This document shows positions 8,999-18,371 of a stretch of 64,000 nucleotides of DNA, piece after piece. Made by a program: the position numbers and the translations under genes. How positions within the stretch are numbered: the stretch's first letter is position 1; the number at the start of each line of letters is the position of its first letter. This stretch comes from Bacteroidetes bacterium GWE2_42_24 (lineage in GTDB: Bacteria > Bacteroidota > Bacteroidia > Bacteroidales > TTA-H9): the NCBI GenBank assembly GCA_001768515.1, contig MEOA01000001.1, forward strand, positions 124,001 through 188,000. The letters run 5' to 3'. The notes under the pieces were generated by a model. It did no database searches, had not been told where the DNA came from, and worked only from the letters and a program-made list of their open reading frames with translations.

Positions 8999-9606
8999 AA
9001 CCGGTCAGCTTACTTTCCAACTATTCAGGTCGCGAACCTGAAGCTGGTTGCGATGAAGCAGGTCGCGGATGCCTGATGGGCCCTGTTTTTGCAGCTGCCG
9101 TAATTCTTCCTCCCAACTTTGATTGCCCCATCCTCAACGACTCTAAACAACTTACCGCGATTCAAAGGAAGACCCTCCGCCTGCAAATAGAGGAGCAGGC
9201 GATTGCCTGGGGTGTCGCCTCAGTGAGTCATGAGGAGATCGATAAAATCAATATTCTTCAGGCTTCCATCAAGGCTATGCACCTCGCCCTCGACAAGCTA
9301 ATAATGACACCTGTCTTCATAATCGTTGATGGTAACCGATTTAAACCATGGCGCGATGTGCCTTGGAAATGCCACATTAAAGGTGACGGAAACTGGATGT
9401 CGATTGCTGCTGCAAGTATCCTGGCAAAAACACATCGTGATGAATGGGTCGGGATCATTCATCACCAATATCCGGAATACGACTGGGCTCACAATAAAGG
9501 TTATGCAACAGCAGCCCATATTGCAGCCATCGACCATTTCGGGTATACCGAATGGCATAGGCGATCGTTCCATCTGAAACGACAAACATCGCTTGATCTT
9601 ACTTAA
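8995..9606 (+). CDS. rnhB: Ribonuclease HII
   Basis: RNase HII removes ribonucleotides from DNA and cuts RNA-DNA hybrids. The 203-residue product has the signature G-C-D-E-A-G-R-G (catalytic Asp-Glu), L-N-D-S-K-Q-L, V-D-G-N-R, and S-I-A-A-A-S-I-L-A-K-T-H-R-D, all conserved in RnhB. The frame is open back to 8905, but the ATG at 8995, which overlaps the previous stop, gives the standard length. Confidence 0.95.
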   Translation: MKPVSLLSNYSGREPEAGCDEAGRGCLMGPVFAAAVILPPNFDCPILNDSKQLTAIQRKTLRLQIEEQAIAWGVASVSHEEIDKINILQASIKAMHLALDKLIMTPVFIIVDGNRFKPWRDVPWKCHIKGDGNWMSIAAASILAKTHRDEWVGIIHHQYPEYDWAHNKGYATAAHIAAIDHFGYTEWHRRSFHLKRQTSLDLT

Positions 9607-10598
9607 CATTATCAAGTTGGTTCCAACCATATTTCTCGCACGCGGGAGTAGAGAGATTCTCCTTGAAACTAAAATTGCAACAGCCAGAATTATGGAAACC
9701 TCAATCACATAGCAGTGACCGCCTGGCAGTAGTAACCGGATGGTATAGGATGCCAGAAATTTACGGGTTAATGTTGCATCCCGGCGACACTGTTGTAAAA
9801 TGGAAAATAGAAGCGACAGCCATCCCCGTTTTATCAAAGGTTAACCTCATTCAATAGTGTTTCGGTGATCGCTCAAAACTTTAATAAAGCGTTACGAAGC
9901 ACCTTCGAAGGGGCTATGAAAGAGGAACAACTATGGCGCCTGTCAATCGACAACTCAGCATCATACTTTTAAACTCCTGAACCGTAAGTATTTTGAATAA
10001 GTTTTCCTAACGCTGCATGGCTGTTTTTTGGCATCCATCCACTGCGAATTTAGCTGACTGTTGCCTTCACGAAACTCTAAAAACAGCAGGCAAAGCGTTA
10101 AATACCAATATCCATGGCTAATTACATAGAGCGGTCCCGGAAACTTGCATTTCCAATAATATAACCAATCCGTAGGATGTCTGGCAGACAAATAACCAGT
10201 CAGGTAAACCTTAATTCAGCCCAAAGCGTCCGCATGGTAATCAAGCGAATCAATCAAGGGCTGGATGACCAGAAAAAACCGGCAAAGAACATCCACAGAA
10301 GGAAAATAAAAAAACACAGAATAAAAAAGATAACAGGTGACCTACAAGGGTTCTGCGCAATCCAGTCATGAGGCAAAAATTTCTATAAAATGCCTACCAC
10401 TAAAACTGTGCCAAAAATTACATATATTCAAGTTTAATTCATATATAAGATACCTAAACGTTACTACAGCCATAGGCAATACATAAGAAAAACATAACTT
10501 TGTCCTAACTTTGGTCTATCTTTGTTAAGACTCAGGGGTAAATCATGGTAATAAACAACACATTTCCAATGGTTTAAAAAATTGAGCTTTATTATAGT

Positions 10599-10645
10599 CG
10601 CTCACAAAAAAAATTAAAAAAAAGTTGATATTTTTTTTTTTAGCG
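10599..10645. repeat. A-tract/T-tract inverted element bounded by CGCT and AGCG
   Basis: CGCT at 10599 is followed by two runs of eight or more A, then a 12-base T run and AGCG ending at 10645. The whole can fold into a weak AT hairpin or act as intrinsically bent DNA. It sits alone in the gene-poor stretch. Confidence 0.4.
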
Positions 10646-11305
10646 ATGAAGTGTGATATAAAAACATGCCCAATATTTGGAATTGATCTAAAATCTGGAG
10701 AAAAGAGAAAGGAGCAAATCTGCTTCCGGGTTCGTGTAAAAAATAGTTGGTATTTGATCGGGATGGCTGGTCAGTTAAAAGTAACCTTTCGGGCTTCATT
10801 TCCACGAGGTATTAATTCGTGGCATCGGCAGATTATTGGCAGTGTTTTCATAGTTTCAGGTTGGATTCGGGTGTGGGAGAATCTGTCCGGCACATTGTCA
10901 GCGAATCTTCAGGGTGATTTACAACACGTCCTCCCGGGGCAACAGGTTTCTTTAAAAAATCATGCTTATTAAATTGGGTTTTGAGGTATCACGCCATGCA
11001 CATAGCACCAACTAACTGCGTCAATAACATGGCAAATGTCTATTGGAAAACAAAATTTCTTTCTTTCACAAAAATGCCGACAGAGCCAATGATTCTAAGC
11101 CTGAGTCATGATTGCTGAGCCCGGAACTAACTATCCACTACCATCACGCTTTTAAGAAGGGTGAACGAAAAACCACTGCTGTAGCATTCATCAGGAAAGC
11201 TGTTCAGGGAATCGCCAGGAAAACCCGTCATAAAAAACATCATTTTAAAAGACAAGTTACTAATTACGATAAGTATTTATTGATCGGGGATAATCCCGAT
11301 TGTTG

Positions 11306-11313
11306 TACCTTTG
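11306..11313 (+). promoter_or_regulatory. Candidate promoter of the DUF3352 gene
   Basis: TACCTTTG lies 35 bases before the ATG at 11349. A TTG at 11280-11282 stands 23 bases upstream, a slightly long but acceptable -33 spacing for Bacteroidota. Confidence 0.5.
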
Positions 11314-11348
11314 AACCAAAATAGGCTCATTCTATCAGTCTGAAGAAA

Positions 11349-14135
11349 ATGCTAAGAAAAAGACTTTTTACAATTGCTGGTGTCTTAATTTTTCTGGCCG
11401 CTTCTGTCGGTATCTGGCTGGGTTATCAGCATCTCTCACAACCATCACTCCCTCCGCTCAATGCAGTACCAACCAATGCCATTGCCTTGCTTAAGGTACA
11501 CGGGCCGGCACTGCTTTGGGAGAAATTAGCCAGCGACAATCAGATATGGAGTTCGCTTAGAAAAACAAGTACTTTCGATAGGATAAGCCAGGTAATTCAT
11601 ACTGCGAATTCTGCCCTGAGGAGCGATAAGGATCTTTACGAAATTTTCGAGAACAAACAACTGATCATAAGCCTAAACCCAGTTTCGGATACGACTGCCG
11701 ATTTCCTGTTCATCCTTCAGTTACCGGTTCCATATTCAAAATCCTCGGTCGAAAAGTTCATCAATCATTATGGGACATCCAACGAATCAGAAGAAAATAA
11801 GGGACTGAAAGGAGTCACTTTCAAGGGGGCTTCATCTCCATTTTACTATTTCATACGCAATGGTCTGTTTGTAGGTAGCTACCACGTTAAGTTGCTTACG
11901 GCATCTGTCGGTCAACTTGAATCAAAAAAAACCATGGCCGATGATCCTGCCTTTGCAGAAGTTAGCCGCACTGCCGGAAAAAACGTTAACGCCAATCTGT
12001 ACATCCAATTTTCAAGGCTTCCCGGATTCCTTCGCTCTTTCTCGACGCGGGCGCTCGTTCCCGGGTTTGAAAAGCTTAAAAACTTTGCCAGATGGTCAGA
12101 ACTAGATCTGGTGGTTCATTCCGACCAGTTGCTTCTGTCGGGCTTTACCCGCCCCATGGGTAGCGATTTTTTGAAACTTTTCCGCAATCAGGAACCTGGT
12201 GTCATTGAAGGGCTGCAGATGATTCCTGACAACACTGCTAATTTTGCAGCATTCAGTTTTGCTGACTTTAACAGCTTTGCCGATTCATATAACAATTACC
12301 TAAGCGAGACGACCTCAAAAGAAGCAACAGAACCTAAACTTTTGCGTGCATCAACCATTCAGAACCTGAAAGACGCCAACCTGAGTGAAATCATTGTAGC
12401 GATGACCAATACCGGCCTACCCACTGTTCAGGAAAACAGTCTTGTGCTGGTAAAGAGCCGCAATGCCGATCAGTTGGAACGGATGTTAAACCAAACCATC
12501 CCTAATGCACTTCAGAAAAATGTACTCTCCATTAATGGACGTGAAATAAGGGCTATTCGGTTTGGCGACTTTTTCGGCAGGTTTCTTAACAATGTTATGC
12601 CCGACTTCGATCAGGTTTACTATTTCAGGCTTGATGACTTCTTTTTCTTCTGTCCCTCATCACAGAATCTGCATCAATTGCTGATGAACTATCTGACAGG
12701 TCAGACACTGGCCAACAACCCCGATTACCAACAGTTTGCCCAGGGATTGTCGGGTCAGTCGAACATCTATCTTTATTACAACACTTCCCGTTCAATTGCA
12801 TTCCATCACTACCTTTTCGACGACAGCACTGCTGCTTCCTGGGATAAAAGCAAGGAAGGGCTCGAAGACATTGAAGGAGTTGGACTTCAGTTCTCAGGTG
12901 CAGATGAGCTATTTTTTACACATATTGCCATTAAACAGAAAAACCAACCCGACACGCTGCAACGGGGAATCAATAAGGGAGCACATGCTCTGGCCGACAG
13001 TGGAGAAACGATAGTAAGCACCGATACCATTATCTTTTCCGACACGTTGCCTGTCAACAAAAACGCCCTCTGGGAAGTCATAGTTGACGGAAATGTCATC
13101 AGGCAGCCATACCATGTCAAAGCACACCGGCTATCGGGGAAAGAAGCGTTAATAGTATTTACAGCCAATCAAAAAGCTATACTCATCGATCAGTCAGGAA
13201 AGCAAATATGGAGTATACCGCTCACTGAGATACCACTGGGAGAGGCGCACAGCGTTGATTACTTTAAGAACGGGAAAATTCAGTATCTGTTTAATTCACG
13301 CAACTACCTTTATCTGATAGATGCGAATGGTAAAACCGTAACCCCCTTCCCAATTAAGTTGCCAGAACCTGCCACCGCAGCCATTTCGGTAGTAAAGCTT
13401 CAGGATGGCGATTATCGAATCTTTTGCCCTGGTGAAAGTCTGGCCGTGTATGCATTCAAGGCCAACGGATCGATTGACAGAGCCTGGAAAAAGCCGAAGA
13501 CATCGCAACCTATTGCCGGTTCGCTGAAGTATCTGAAAGACAAAAACCGTGACTTTTTGATTATTCCCGAAGCCAATGGAAATGTCCTTATCACTAATCT
13601 AAAAGGCGAGCAGGTGATGAATATTCGCAATTCATTCTCAAACAACTCCCACTCCACTTACTACATCAATGAGACCAACAGTAAGGGGGTAATGCTGACT
13701 ACCGACACTCAGGGAAACCTTGTTTACATCCCAGCATCAGGAGCTGTTGAAAAAACGGTTTTTGATAACTTCTCGAAAGATCACATCTTCGTATATGGGG
13801 ATTTTAATCGTGATGGAAGCAACGATTTCATTTATGTTGACGGTCCGCAATTAGTCGTTTACGATAGGTTTAAAAAAGTCCTGCTCCAATATCGTTTTCG
13901 CCGACCAGTGAATTCAGCACCTGAACTGATTGCAATTGAGGGTCAGACTATATTAGGCGTCTATAGCGCACTGACAGGCGAAATATACCTCTTCGATCAA
14001 AAAGGACTTTACAGACCGCTTCCTTTCGAGGGGAGAACGCCATTTGTGATCATGAATGGAGGGGAAAAGCGACAACATGCCATCCTTGTAACAGCTGATG
14101 GTAATCGCATTTGGGGGTATACCATAGAAAAATAG
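11349..14135 (+). CDS. DUF3352-like membrane-anchored protein with C-terminal propeller-like region
   Basis: A 928-residue protein with one N-terminal hydrophobic helix (about residues 7-25) and a long extracytoplasmic part. The first 550 residues resemble DUF3352 proteins of Bacteroidota (start A-V-P-T-N-A-I-A-L-L-K-V). The last 350 residues form repeated blade-like strands such as A-L-I-V-F-T-A-N-Q-K-A-I-L-I-D and F-N-R-D-G-S-N-D-F-I-Y-V-D, the latter resembling an FG-GAP/VCBS-type calcium loop, which suggests a beta-propeller. No enzyme motif was seen. It has its own promoter and no close co-directional partner. Confidence 0.65.
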   Translation: MLRKRLFTIAGVLIFLAASVGIWLGYQHLSQPSLPPLNAVPTNAIALLKVHGPALLWEKLASDNQIWSSLRKTSTFDRISQVIHTANSALRSDKDLYEIFENKQLIISLNPVSDTTADFLFILQLPVPYSKSSVEKFINHYGTSNESEENKGLKGVTFKGASSPFYYFIRNGLFVGSYHVKLLTASVGQLESKKTMADDPAFAEVSRTAGKNVNANLYIQFSRLPGFLRSFSTRALVPGFEKLKNFARWSELDLVVHSDQLLLSGFTRPMGSDFLKLFRNQEPGVIEGLQMIPDNTANFAAFSFADFNSFADSYNNYLSETTSKEATEPKLLRASTIQNLKDANLSEIIVAMTNTGLPTVQENSLVLVKSRNADQLERMLNQTIPNALQKNVLSINGREIRAIRFGDFFGRFLNNVMPDFDQVYYFRLDDFFFFCPSSQNLHQLLMNYLTGQTLANNPDYQQFAQGLSGQSNIYLYYNTSRSIAFHHYLFDDSTAASWDKSKEGLEDIEGVGLQFSGADELFFTHIAIKQKNQPDTLQRGINKGAHALADSGETIVSTDTIIFSDTLPVNKNALWEVIVDGNVIRQPYHVKAHRLSGKEALIVFTANQKAILIDQSGKQIWSIPLTEIPLGEAHSVDYFKNGKIQYLFNSRNYLYLIDANGKTVTPFPIKLPEPATAAISVVKLQDGDYRIFCPGESLAVYAFKANGSIDRAWKKPKTSQPIAGSLKYLKDKNRDFLIIPEANGNVLITNLKGEQVMNIRNSFSNNSHSTYYINETNSKGVMLTTDTQGNLVYIPASGAVEKTVFDNFSKDHIFVYGDFNRDGSNDFIYVDGPQLVVYDRFKKVLLQYRFRRPVNSAPELIAIEGQTILGVYSALTGEIYLFDQKGLYRPLPFEGRTPFVIMNGGEKRQHAILVTADGNRIWGYTIEK

Positions 14136-14222
14136 TACGTTTTTGAGAAAATGGTAATACCAGTAGAATTCTGGCTGCGAACAAAAGAATTGGGGCATTG
14201 AACCCAATACCTTCCAAATTAA

Positions 14223-14612
14223 TCAATCACCCATTCCGATTGATTTCACATCATCAAGAAAAGTTGCAAGCGCGTCATTAACAACCTGATCGGTTCGTTC
14301 GTGGAATTTGTCGAATGCTTCAACCAGTTTCTTTCCCTGAGGAGAAAGGGCACTTCCTCCTCCATCCCGGCCACCGCGCACGGTAGACAAAAGAGGGAAT
14401 CCAAGTTGCAGACCGATGGTTTGCAGATCACCCCAGGTACGTCGGTAAGTTATATTCAGGGCCTTACAGGCTGCCACGAGCGAACCATGTTCTTCTACGG
14501 CCCTAAGGATGCGCCATTTACCGTCACCAAGAATCCCGCATCCTTTTTCATCTGCAATCCAGATTTTATACTCTGGGAAAAGCTGGTCGACCTTTTCTAC
14601 ATTACTCTCCAT
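14223..14612 (-). CDS. ModE N-terminal-type winged-helix regulator
   Basis: A 129-residue DNA-binding protein. G-D-G-K-W-R-I-L-R-A-V-E-E-H-G-S-L, then A-A-C-K-A-L-N-I-T-Y-R-R-T-W and the glycine-rich G-G-R-D-G-G-G-S-A-L-S-P-Q-G are hallmarks of the ModE/LysR-like helix-turn-helix. Full ModE has two molybdate-binding Mop domains after this; they are absent here, so effector sensing, if any, is different. No molybdate transporter or molybdoenzyme gene is in the window. It ends 88 bases from the convergent DUF3352 gene. Confidence 0.85.
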   Translation of the reverse strand: MESNVEKVDQLFPEYKIWIADEKGCGILGDGKWRILRAVEEHGSLVAACKALNITYRRTWGDLQTIGLQLGFPLLSTVRGGRDGGGSALSPQGKKLVEAFDKFHERTDQVVNDALATFLDDVKSIGMGD

Positions 14613-14627
14613 ATTCTATGAGGTTGT

Positions 14628-15608
14628 TCAATCCCTTTTACTATTAAGCCGAATTTTAGACCCCGGAACAAGTTTCTCATTGTTGCTGAGCGAATTTCTT
14701 CGCTCAAGCATCGAAAGTCTGATGCCATACAACTGAGAAATTGCCTGAAGCGTTTCACCTGGCCCGACAATGTGAAAATCACGCTGAGCGTTTTTTGCTT
14801 TTCGTTGAATGTAGACAACATCGCCGGGCTTTAGCATCGCCCCTTCGGTCAGGTCATTAAAATGATAAATCTCGTCCAACTTCAGTCGAAAATCGACAGA
14901 GAGGGCGATATAGGTGTCGCCTTGTTGGGCCACAATACATTTAACACCATTCAAAAGAAATACCTGCCTGTCGGAAGGCCCGTTACTGTATCGCTGTAAT
15001 TCCACTCCAGCATGTTCAGGTTCAGCTCTTTCGGCAGGAACAGCGGAAACAAGAGTATGAGGGATTGTATCAAATACAGGCTTCAGATTCAGTCCGATGC
15101 TATCATAAACATACAGTTTATGTTCTTCAATAATCTTCAACAACAGTTGCGGATAATTCGGATTGGTAGCATAGCCGGCAGCTTTAAGGCCGTATGCCCA
15201 GGCTTTGTAATCGCTTATGTCGAGCCTGAACAAGGGAGCATAATGTGCACGTGAAGTAAGGAAAAGAGAATGATCGCGAAAAGATTCATCGGCCTTTCCA
15301 TACTTTCGGAAGCACTCTCCTTTGGCATCATCGTCTTTGATAAAATAGTCGCCTTCCCAACCCTTATGGCATTTGATGCCAAAATGGTTATTGGCATAAC
15401 GCGCCAGATCACTGCGGCCAGCACCAGACTCCAGCACTCCCTGCGCCAGCGTAATGCTGGCTGGTATTTTATATTCACGCATTTTATCAATGGCTATGTC
15501 ACGATAAGTCGCGATATAACGCTCTCTGATAAAAAAGGCACTATCGTTCTGGGCAACAACGGTCAGTGTGAATAGAAATGCTGCAAATGCAGCCAATATC
15601 TTCTTCAT
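14628..15608 (-). CDS. Exported glucosaminidase (GH73-like) with two LysM domains
   Basis: A 326-residue peptidoglycan hydrolase. It has a signal peptide ending V-V-A-Q, then a FlgJ/Acm2-type glucosaminidase domain (residues about 30-165) with the catalytic glutamate in G-V-L-E-S-G-A-G-R-S and the N-H-F-G-I-K-C motif. Two LysM repeats follow: one near residues 215-265 ending G-D-V-V-Y-I-Q and one at the C terminus (H-I-V-G-P-G-E-T-L, I-S-Q-L-Y-G). LysM binds the glycan and the enzyme cuts the GlcNAc-MurNAc link. A well-spaced promoter precedes it. Confidence 0.88.
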   Translation of the reverse strand: MKKILAAFAAFLFTLTVVAQNDSAFFIRERYIATYRDIAIDKMREYKIPASITLAQGVLESGAGRSDLARYANNHFGIKCHKGWEGDYFIKDDDAKGECFRKYGKADESFRDHSLFLTSRAHYAPLFRLDISDYKAWAYGLKAAGYATNPNYPQLLLKIIEEHKLYVYDSIGLNLKPVFDTIPHTLVSAVPAERAEPEHAGVELQRYSNGPSDRQVFLLNGVKCIVAQQGDTYIALSVDFRLKLDEIYHFNDLTEGAMLKPGDVVYIQRKAKNAQRDFHIVGPGETLQAISQLYGIRLSMLERRNSLSNNEKLVPGSKIRLNSKRD

Positions 15609-15629
15609 TCCGGCGATTAATTAGATATG

Positions 15630-15659
15630 CAAAATTAGCCCATTTCAATGTGAATACAA
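15630..15659 (-). promoter_or_regulatory. Promoter of the glucosaminidase gene
   Basis: On the minus strand TTG (15657-15659), a 19-base spacer and TAATTTTG (15630-15637) match the Bacteroidota -33/-7 pattern. The box lies 21 bases before the ATG at 15608. Confidence 0.65.
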
Positions 15660-15769
15660 TGAAAGAATTGCGAGTAACACATTTTGGCACGAACGAAAAT
15701 ATCATAATTTTCTTAAATTTACAAAGTTTTTCCAATTTCCGCCAATCACACGACCGTTGATCCAAAACT

Positions 15770-16387
15770 ATGGAAATCATCAGCAAATACTTTCCGACAA
15801 TCACTTCCGAACAGAAAGAAAAGTTTTCACGTCTGCAATTGCTGTATACCGAATGGAACGAAAAGATCAATGTGATCTCCAGAAAAGACATAGACAATTT
15901 ATACCTTCACCATGTGCTCCACTCGCTGTCGATAGCCCGGATTGTAAGATTTCAGGCTGGCACCTACGTCCTTGACGTAGGAACAGGTGGTGGTTTTCCC
16001 GGCATCCCGCTTGCCATCTTCTTTCCCGACACCCAATTCACCCTGATCGACAGTATTGGCAAAAAAATAAAAGTTGTTGAAGCCATTTCAGCAGAGCTGG
16101 GGCTCGAGAATGTAGAACCCCGTTGGGGACGTGTTCAGGATGTTACCGAGAAGTATGATTTTGTGGTCAGCAGGGCAGTTACAAAGCTTCCCGATTTTTA
16201 TGAATGGGTGAAATGCCGTATTCGCAAAGAAGAGATCAATCATCTGCATAACGGTATTCTATACATCAAGGGCGGCCCTGTTGAAGAAGAGTTGCAGGAT
16301 CTGAACCGGCACTACCATGTATACCACCTTAGTAATTTTTTCTACGAAAACTTTTTCGATACAAAAGCCGTTGTTCATATTTACTAA
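15770..16387 (+). CDS. rsmG: 16S rRNA (guanine527-N7)-methyltransferase RsmG
   Basis: RsmG methylates G527 of 16S rRNA with S-adenosylmethionine. The 205-residue protein has the diagnostic N-terminal W-N-E-K-I-N-V-I-S-R, the SAM loop L-D-V-G-T-G-G-G-F-P-G-I-P, L-I-D-S-I-G-K-K, and V-S-R-A-V-T. It is transcribed divergently from the glucosaminidase gene across 160 bases and is followed by pepD after 70 bases with that gene's own promoter box. Confidence 0.95.
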   Translation: MEIISKYFPTITSEQKEKFSRLQLLYTEWNEKINVISRKDIDNLYLHHVLHSLSIARIVRFQAGTYVLDVGTGGGFPGIPLAIFFPDTQFTLIDSIGKKIKVVEAISAELGLENVEPRWGRVQDVTEKYDFVVSRAVTKLPDFYEWVKCRIRKEEINHLHNGILYIKGGPVEEELQDLNRHYHVYHLSNFFYENFFDTKAVVHIY

Positions 16388-16406
16388 TCACTCTCAGCTT
16401 TTTACT

Positions 16407-16414
16407 TAACTTTG
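16407..16414 (+). promoter_or_regulatory. Candidate -7 box (TAACTTTG) for pepD
   Basis: TAACTTTG lies 43 bases before the pepD ATG. No clear -33 TTG precedes it. Confidence 0.45.
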
Positions 16415-16457
16415 TTGCAATAAAAAAATTTATACACACCATAAAACATTAAACGAA

Positions 16458-17918
16458 ATGAACGAAATACTCAATCAACTTCAACCACAGGCTATCTGGA
16501 AAAACTTCCGCAGCCTGACCCTGATTCCCCGTCCCTCAAAAAGTGAAGATAAAATTCGTGAATTTATGGTCAGTTTTGGGAAAGGGCTGGGTCTTGAAAC
16601 TATAATGGACGAAGTTGGCAATGTAATCATCCGTAAACCGGCAACCAAGGGCATGGAAAACCGTAAGGGGATCGTAATGCAGGGGCACCTTGACATGGTT
16701 CCTCAGGCAAATTCAGACAAAAAGCATGATTTTACAACCGACCCCATTGAAGTAAAAATTGATGGCGAATGGGTTAAGGCCAACGGCACAACCCTAGGTG
16801 CCGACAATGGTATTGGTGTTGCTGCTGCCATGGCTATTCTTGAATCGAAAGATATCCCTCACGGCCCCATTGAAGCCCTTTTCACCGCTGACGAAGAGAC
16901 CGGGATGACAGGTGCATTCGGTTTGAAACCCGGCATACTTCATTCGGACATTCTGCTCAACATGGACTCAGAAGATGAGGGAGAGTTGTATGTTGGATGC
17001 GCTGGCGGTATTGACGCCAATATCACCTTTGATTACGATGAAGAAGCCGTTCCGGGAAATCTGGGGGCCTTTACCCTGAAAGTGTCCGGCCTCAAGGGTG
17101 GGCATTCAGGTATGGATATAATCCTCGGACGGGGTAATGCCAACAAGTTGCTGTTTCGTTTCCTGAAACATGCTGCCGACGAACACAGACTGCGTATTGC
17201 ATACATTAATGGAGGCGGGCTACGTAACGCCATCCCACGTGAAGCCATCGCAGTTGTGACTGTTCCAGTAGATCAGACAGAAAAACTCACCAAATGCGTT
17301 ACTCAATTTGATGCCATCTACAAAGCAGAACTCTCGGCCACAGAACCCAACCTCAGTTTCACCATTGAGAAGGCTCCCATGCCCGCTGCCCTGATGGACA
17401 AAGCCACACAATGGTCGGTAACCAACGCTATCTATGGTTGCCCCAATGGTGTCATCCGGATGAGTGATTCGATGCCCGGGCTGGTTGAAACATCAAACAA
17501 CCTTGCCAGCGTCGCAACTATCGCAGGTAAAGTAAAAATCTCCTGCCTGCTGCGCAGCTCTGTTGATTCTGCAAAGGATGATCTGGCTGCTATGCTCTCT
17601 TCAGTGTTTGAGCTGGCCGGTGCCGATGTACAACTCGACGGAGGCTACCCGGGTTGGAAACCCAATATGGATTCACCAATCCTGAAAAAAATGCAGGATA
17701 TTTACCAGAAATTATATGGTAAAATTCCTGAAATCAAAGCCATTCACGCAGGGCTGGAGTGCGGACTGCTGGGCGGAGTATATCCCAACTGGGATATGAT
17801 TTCATTTGGCCCGACTATCAGATCTCCTCACTCACCGGATGAGCGTGTAAACATTGAAACTGTTCAGAAATTCTGGGACTTCCTTGTAGCCACACTCAAG
17901 GATGTACCCGTAAAATAA
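16458..17918 (+). CDS. pepD: Aminoacyl-histidine dipeptidase (peptidase D, M20C)
   Basis: A 486-residue cytosolic zinc dipeptidase that cleaves Xaa-His and other dipeptides. The M20 metal and catalytic motifs are visible: G-H-L-D-M-V-P (about residue 75), G-A-D-N-G-I-G, D-E-E-T-G-M-T-G (about residue 145), and H-A-G-L-E-C-G near the C terminus. S-G-L-K-G-G-H-S-G marks the dimerisation domain. Length matches PepD (about 485). An intrinsic terminator follows at 17984. Confidence 0.94.
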   Translation: MNEILNQLQPQAIWKNFRSLTLIPRPSKSEDKIREFMVSFGKGLGLETIMDEVGNVIIRKPATKGMENRKGIVMQGHLDMVPQANSDKKHDFTTDPIEVKIDGEWVKANGTTLGADNGIGVAAAMAILESKDIPHGPIEALFTADEETGMTGAFGLKPGILHSDILLNMDSEDEGELYVGCAGGIDANITFDYDEEAVPGNLGAFTLKVSGLKGGHSGMDIILGRGNANKLLFRFLKHAADEHRLRIAYINGGGLRNAIPREAIAVVTVPVDQTEKLTKCVTQFDAIYKAELSATEPNLSFTIEKAPMPAALMDKATQWSVTNAIYGCPNGVIRMSDSMPGLVETSNNLASVATIAGKVKISCLLRSSVDSAKDDLAAMLSSVFELAGADVQLDGGYPGWKPNMDSPILKKMQDIYQKLYGKIPEIKAIHAGLECGLLGGVYPNWDMISFGPTIRSPHSPDERVNIETVQKFWDFLVATLKDVPVK

Positions 17919-17983
17919 CCCGGAAGCGGTTTGTTAACCTTGGGCAGCTTATCCGGTTGTTCCACACAGCGGACTTAAGCAAG

Positions 17984-18015
17984 AACCCGTCCGATTGCTA
18001 AGCAACGGGCGGGTT
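17984..18015 (+). terminator. Intrinsic terminator after pepD
   Basis: AACCCGTCCG (17984-17993) pairs with CGGGCGGGTT (18006-18015) with one mismatch and a 12-base loop, followed by a T-rich run. Confidence 0.65.
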
Positions 18016-18060
18016 CGTTTTAACGAAAGCTCCACATTTTAAAAAAAAGATTACCTGTGG

Positions 18061-18091
18061 TTTGCATCGTAGAAAAAAATCGCTACTTTTG
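18061..18091 (+). promoter_or_regulatory. Canonical promoter of rpmH
   Basis: TTTG (18061-18064), exactly 19 bases, then TACTTTTG (18084-18091). This is the textbook Bacteroidota sigma-ABfr arrangement and the best promoter in the window; the rpmH ATG is 24 bases downstream. Confidence 0.85.
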
Positions 18092-18115
18092 CACTCCCAA
18101 AAAAGAATTTGTGTT

Positions 18116-18274
18116 ATGAAGAGGACATTCCAGCCATCCAGAAGAAAAAGAGTGAACAAGCACGGCTTTCGCAGCCGTATGGCCACCGCTAACGGCCGCA
18201 GGGTTCTTAAAGCCAGAAGGCTCAAAGGCCGCTGGAAACTAACTGTTTCTGACGAGAATCTCGACCGGAAATAA
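18116..18274 (+). CDS. rpmH: 50S ribosomal protein L34
   Basis: A 52-residue, strongly basic protein beginning M-K-R-T-F-Q-P-S and containing H-G-F-R-S-R-M-A-T and G-R-R-V-L-K-A-R-R, which is L34 throughout. The frame is open upstream to 18062, but the promoter at 18061-18091 lies inside that extension, so ATG 18116 is the start. In many bacteria rpmH neighbours dnaA and rnpA; here those are absent. A strong terminator follows. Confidence 0.97.
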   Translation: MKRTFQPSRRKRVNKHGFRSRMATANGRRVLKARRLKGRWKLTVSDENLDRK

Positions 18275-18311
18275 TTCCGAAAGCATACGAACCGCTGTTT
18301 GTTTTAAGCGG

Positions 18312-18344
18312 AAGGAGGTAATGGAAGGTCATTACCTCCTTTTG
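18312..18344 (+). terminator. Strong intrinsic terminator after rpmH
   Basis: A perfect 12-bp stem (18312-18323 with 18330-18341), six-base loop, then T residues. It isolates rpmH as a single-gene unit. Confidence 0.85.
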
Positions 18345-18371
18345 CTGTTTAACTGATAAACGCAAACTATT

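Larger units (their letters stand above)
9607..11348. other. Gene-poor stretch of 1.7 kb
   Basis: No convincing gene was found on either strand. Open frames here are short (at most 115 codons, for example 10625-10972 and 11112-11324 on plus) and show no family motif, signal peptide or tidy context. The stretch is AT-rich in its middle, contains a poly-A/poly-T pair at 10599-10645, and ends with a TACCTTTG box serving the gene at 11349. It could be an eroded gene or element, or hold a non-coding RNA; the sequence does not let me choose. Confidence 0.6.

Noticed and set aside
9298-9837. 179-codon minus-strand frame
   Set aside because: It lies mostly antisense to rnhB, whose motifs are unmistakable, and shows no family motif.
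10625-10972. 115-codon plus-strand frame in the gene-poor stretch
   Set aside because: Begins in a poly-T tract, with no promoter spacing, motif or recognisable family.
11112-11324. 70-codon basic plus-strand frame, considered as a transposase remnant
   Set aside because: No catalytic motif, no terminal inverted repeats and no target duplication were seen.
17919-18115. tRNA-like GGGTTCG sequence near 18010
   Set aside because: It is the right arm of the pepD terminator; no cloverleaf or CCA end can be drawn.
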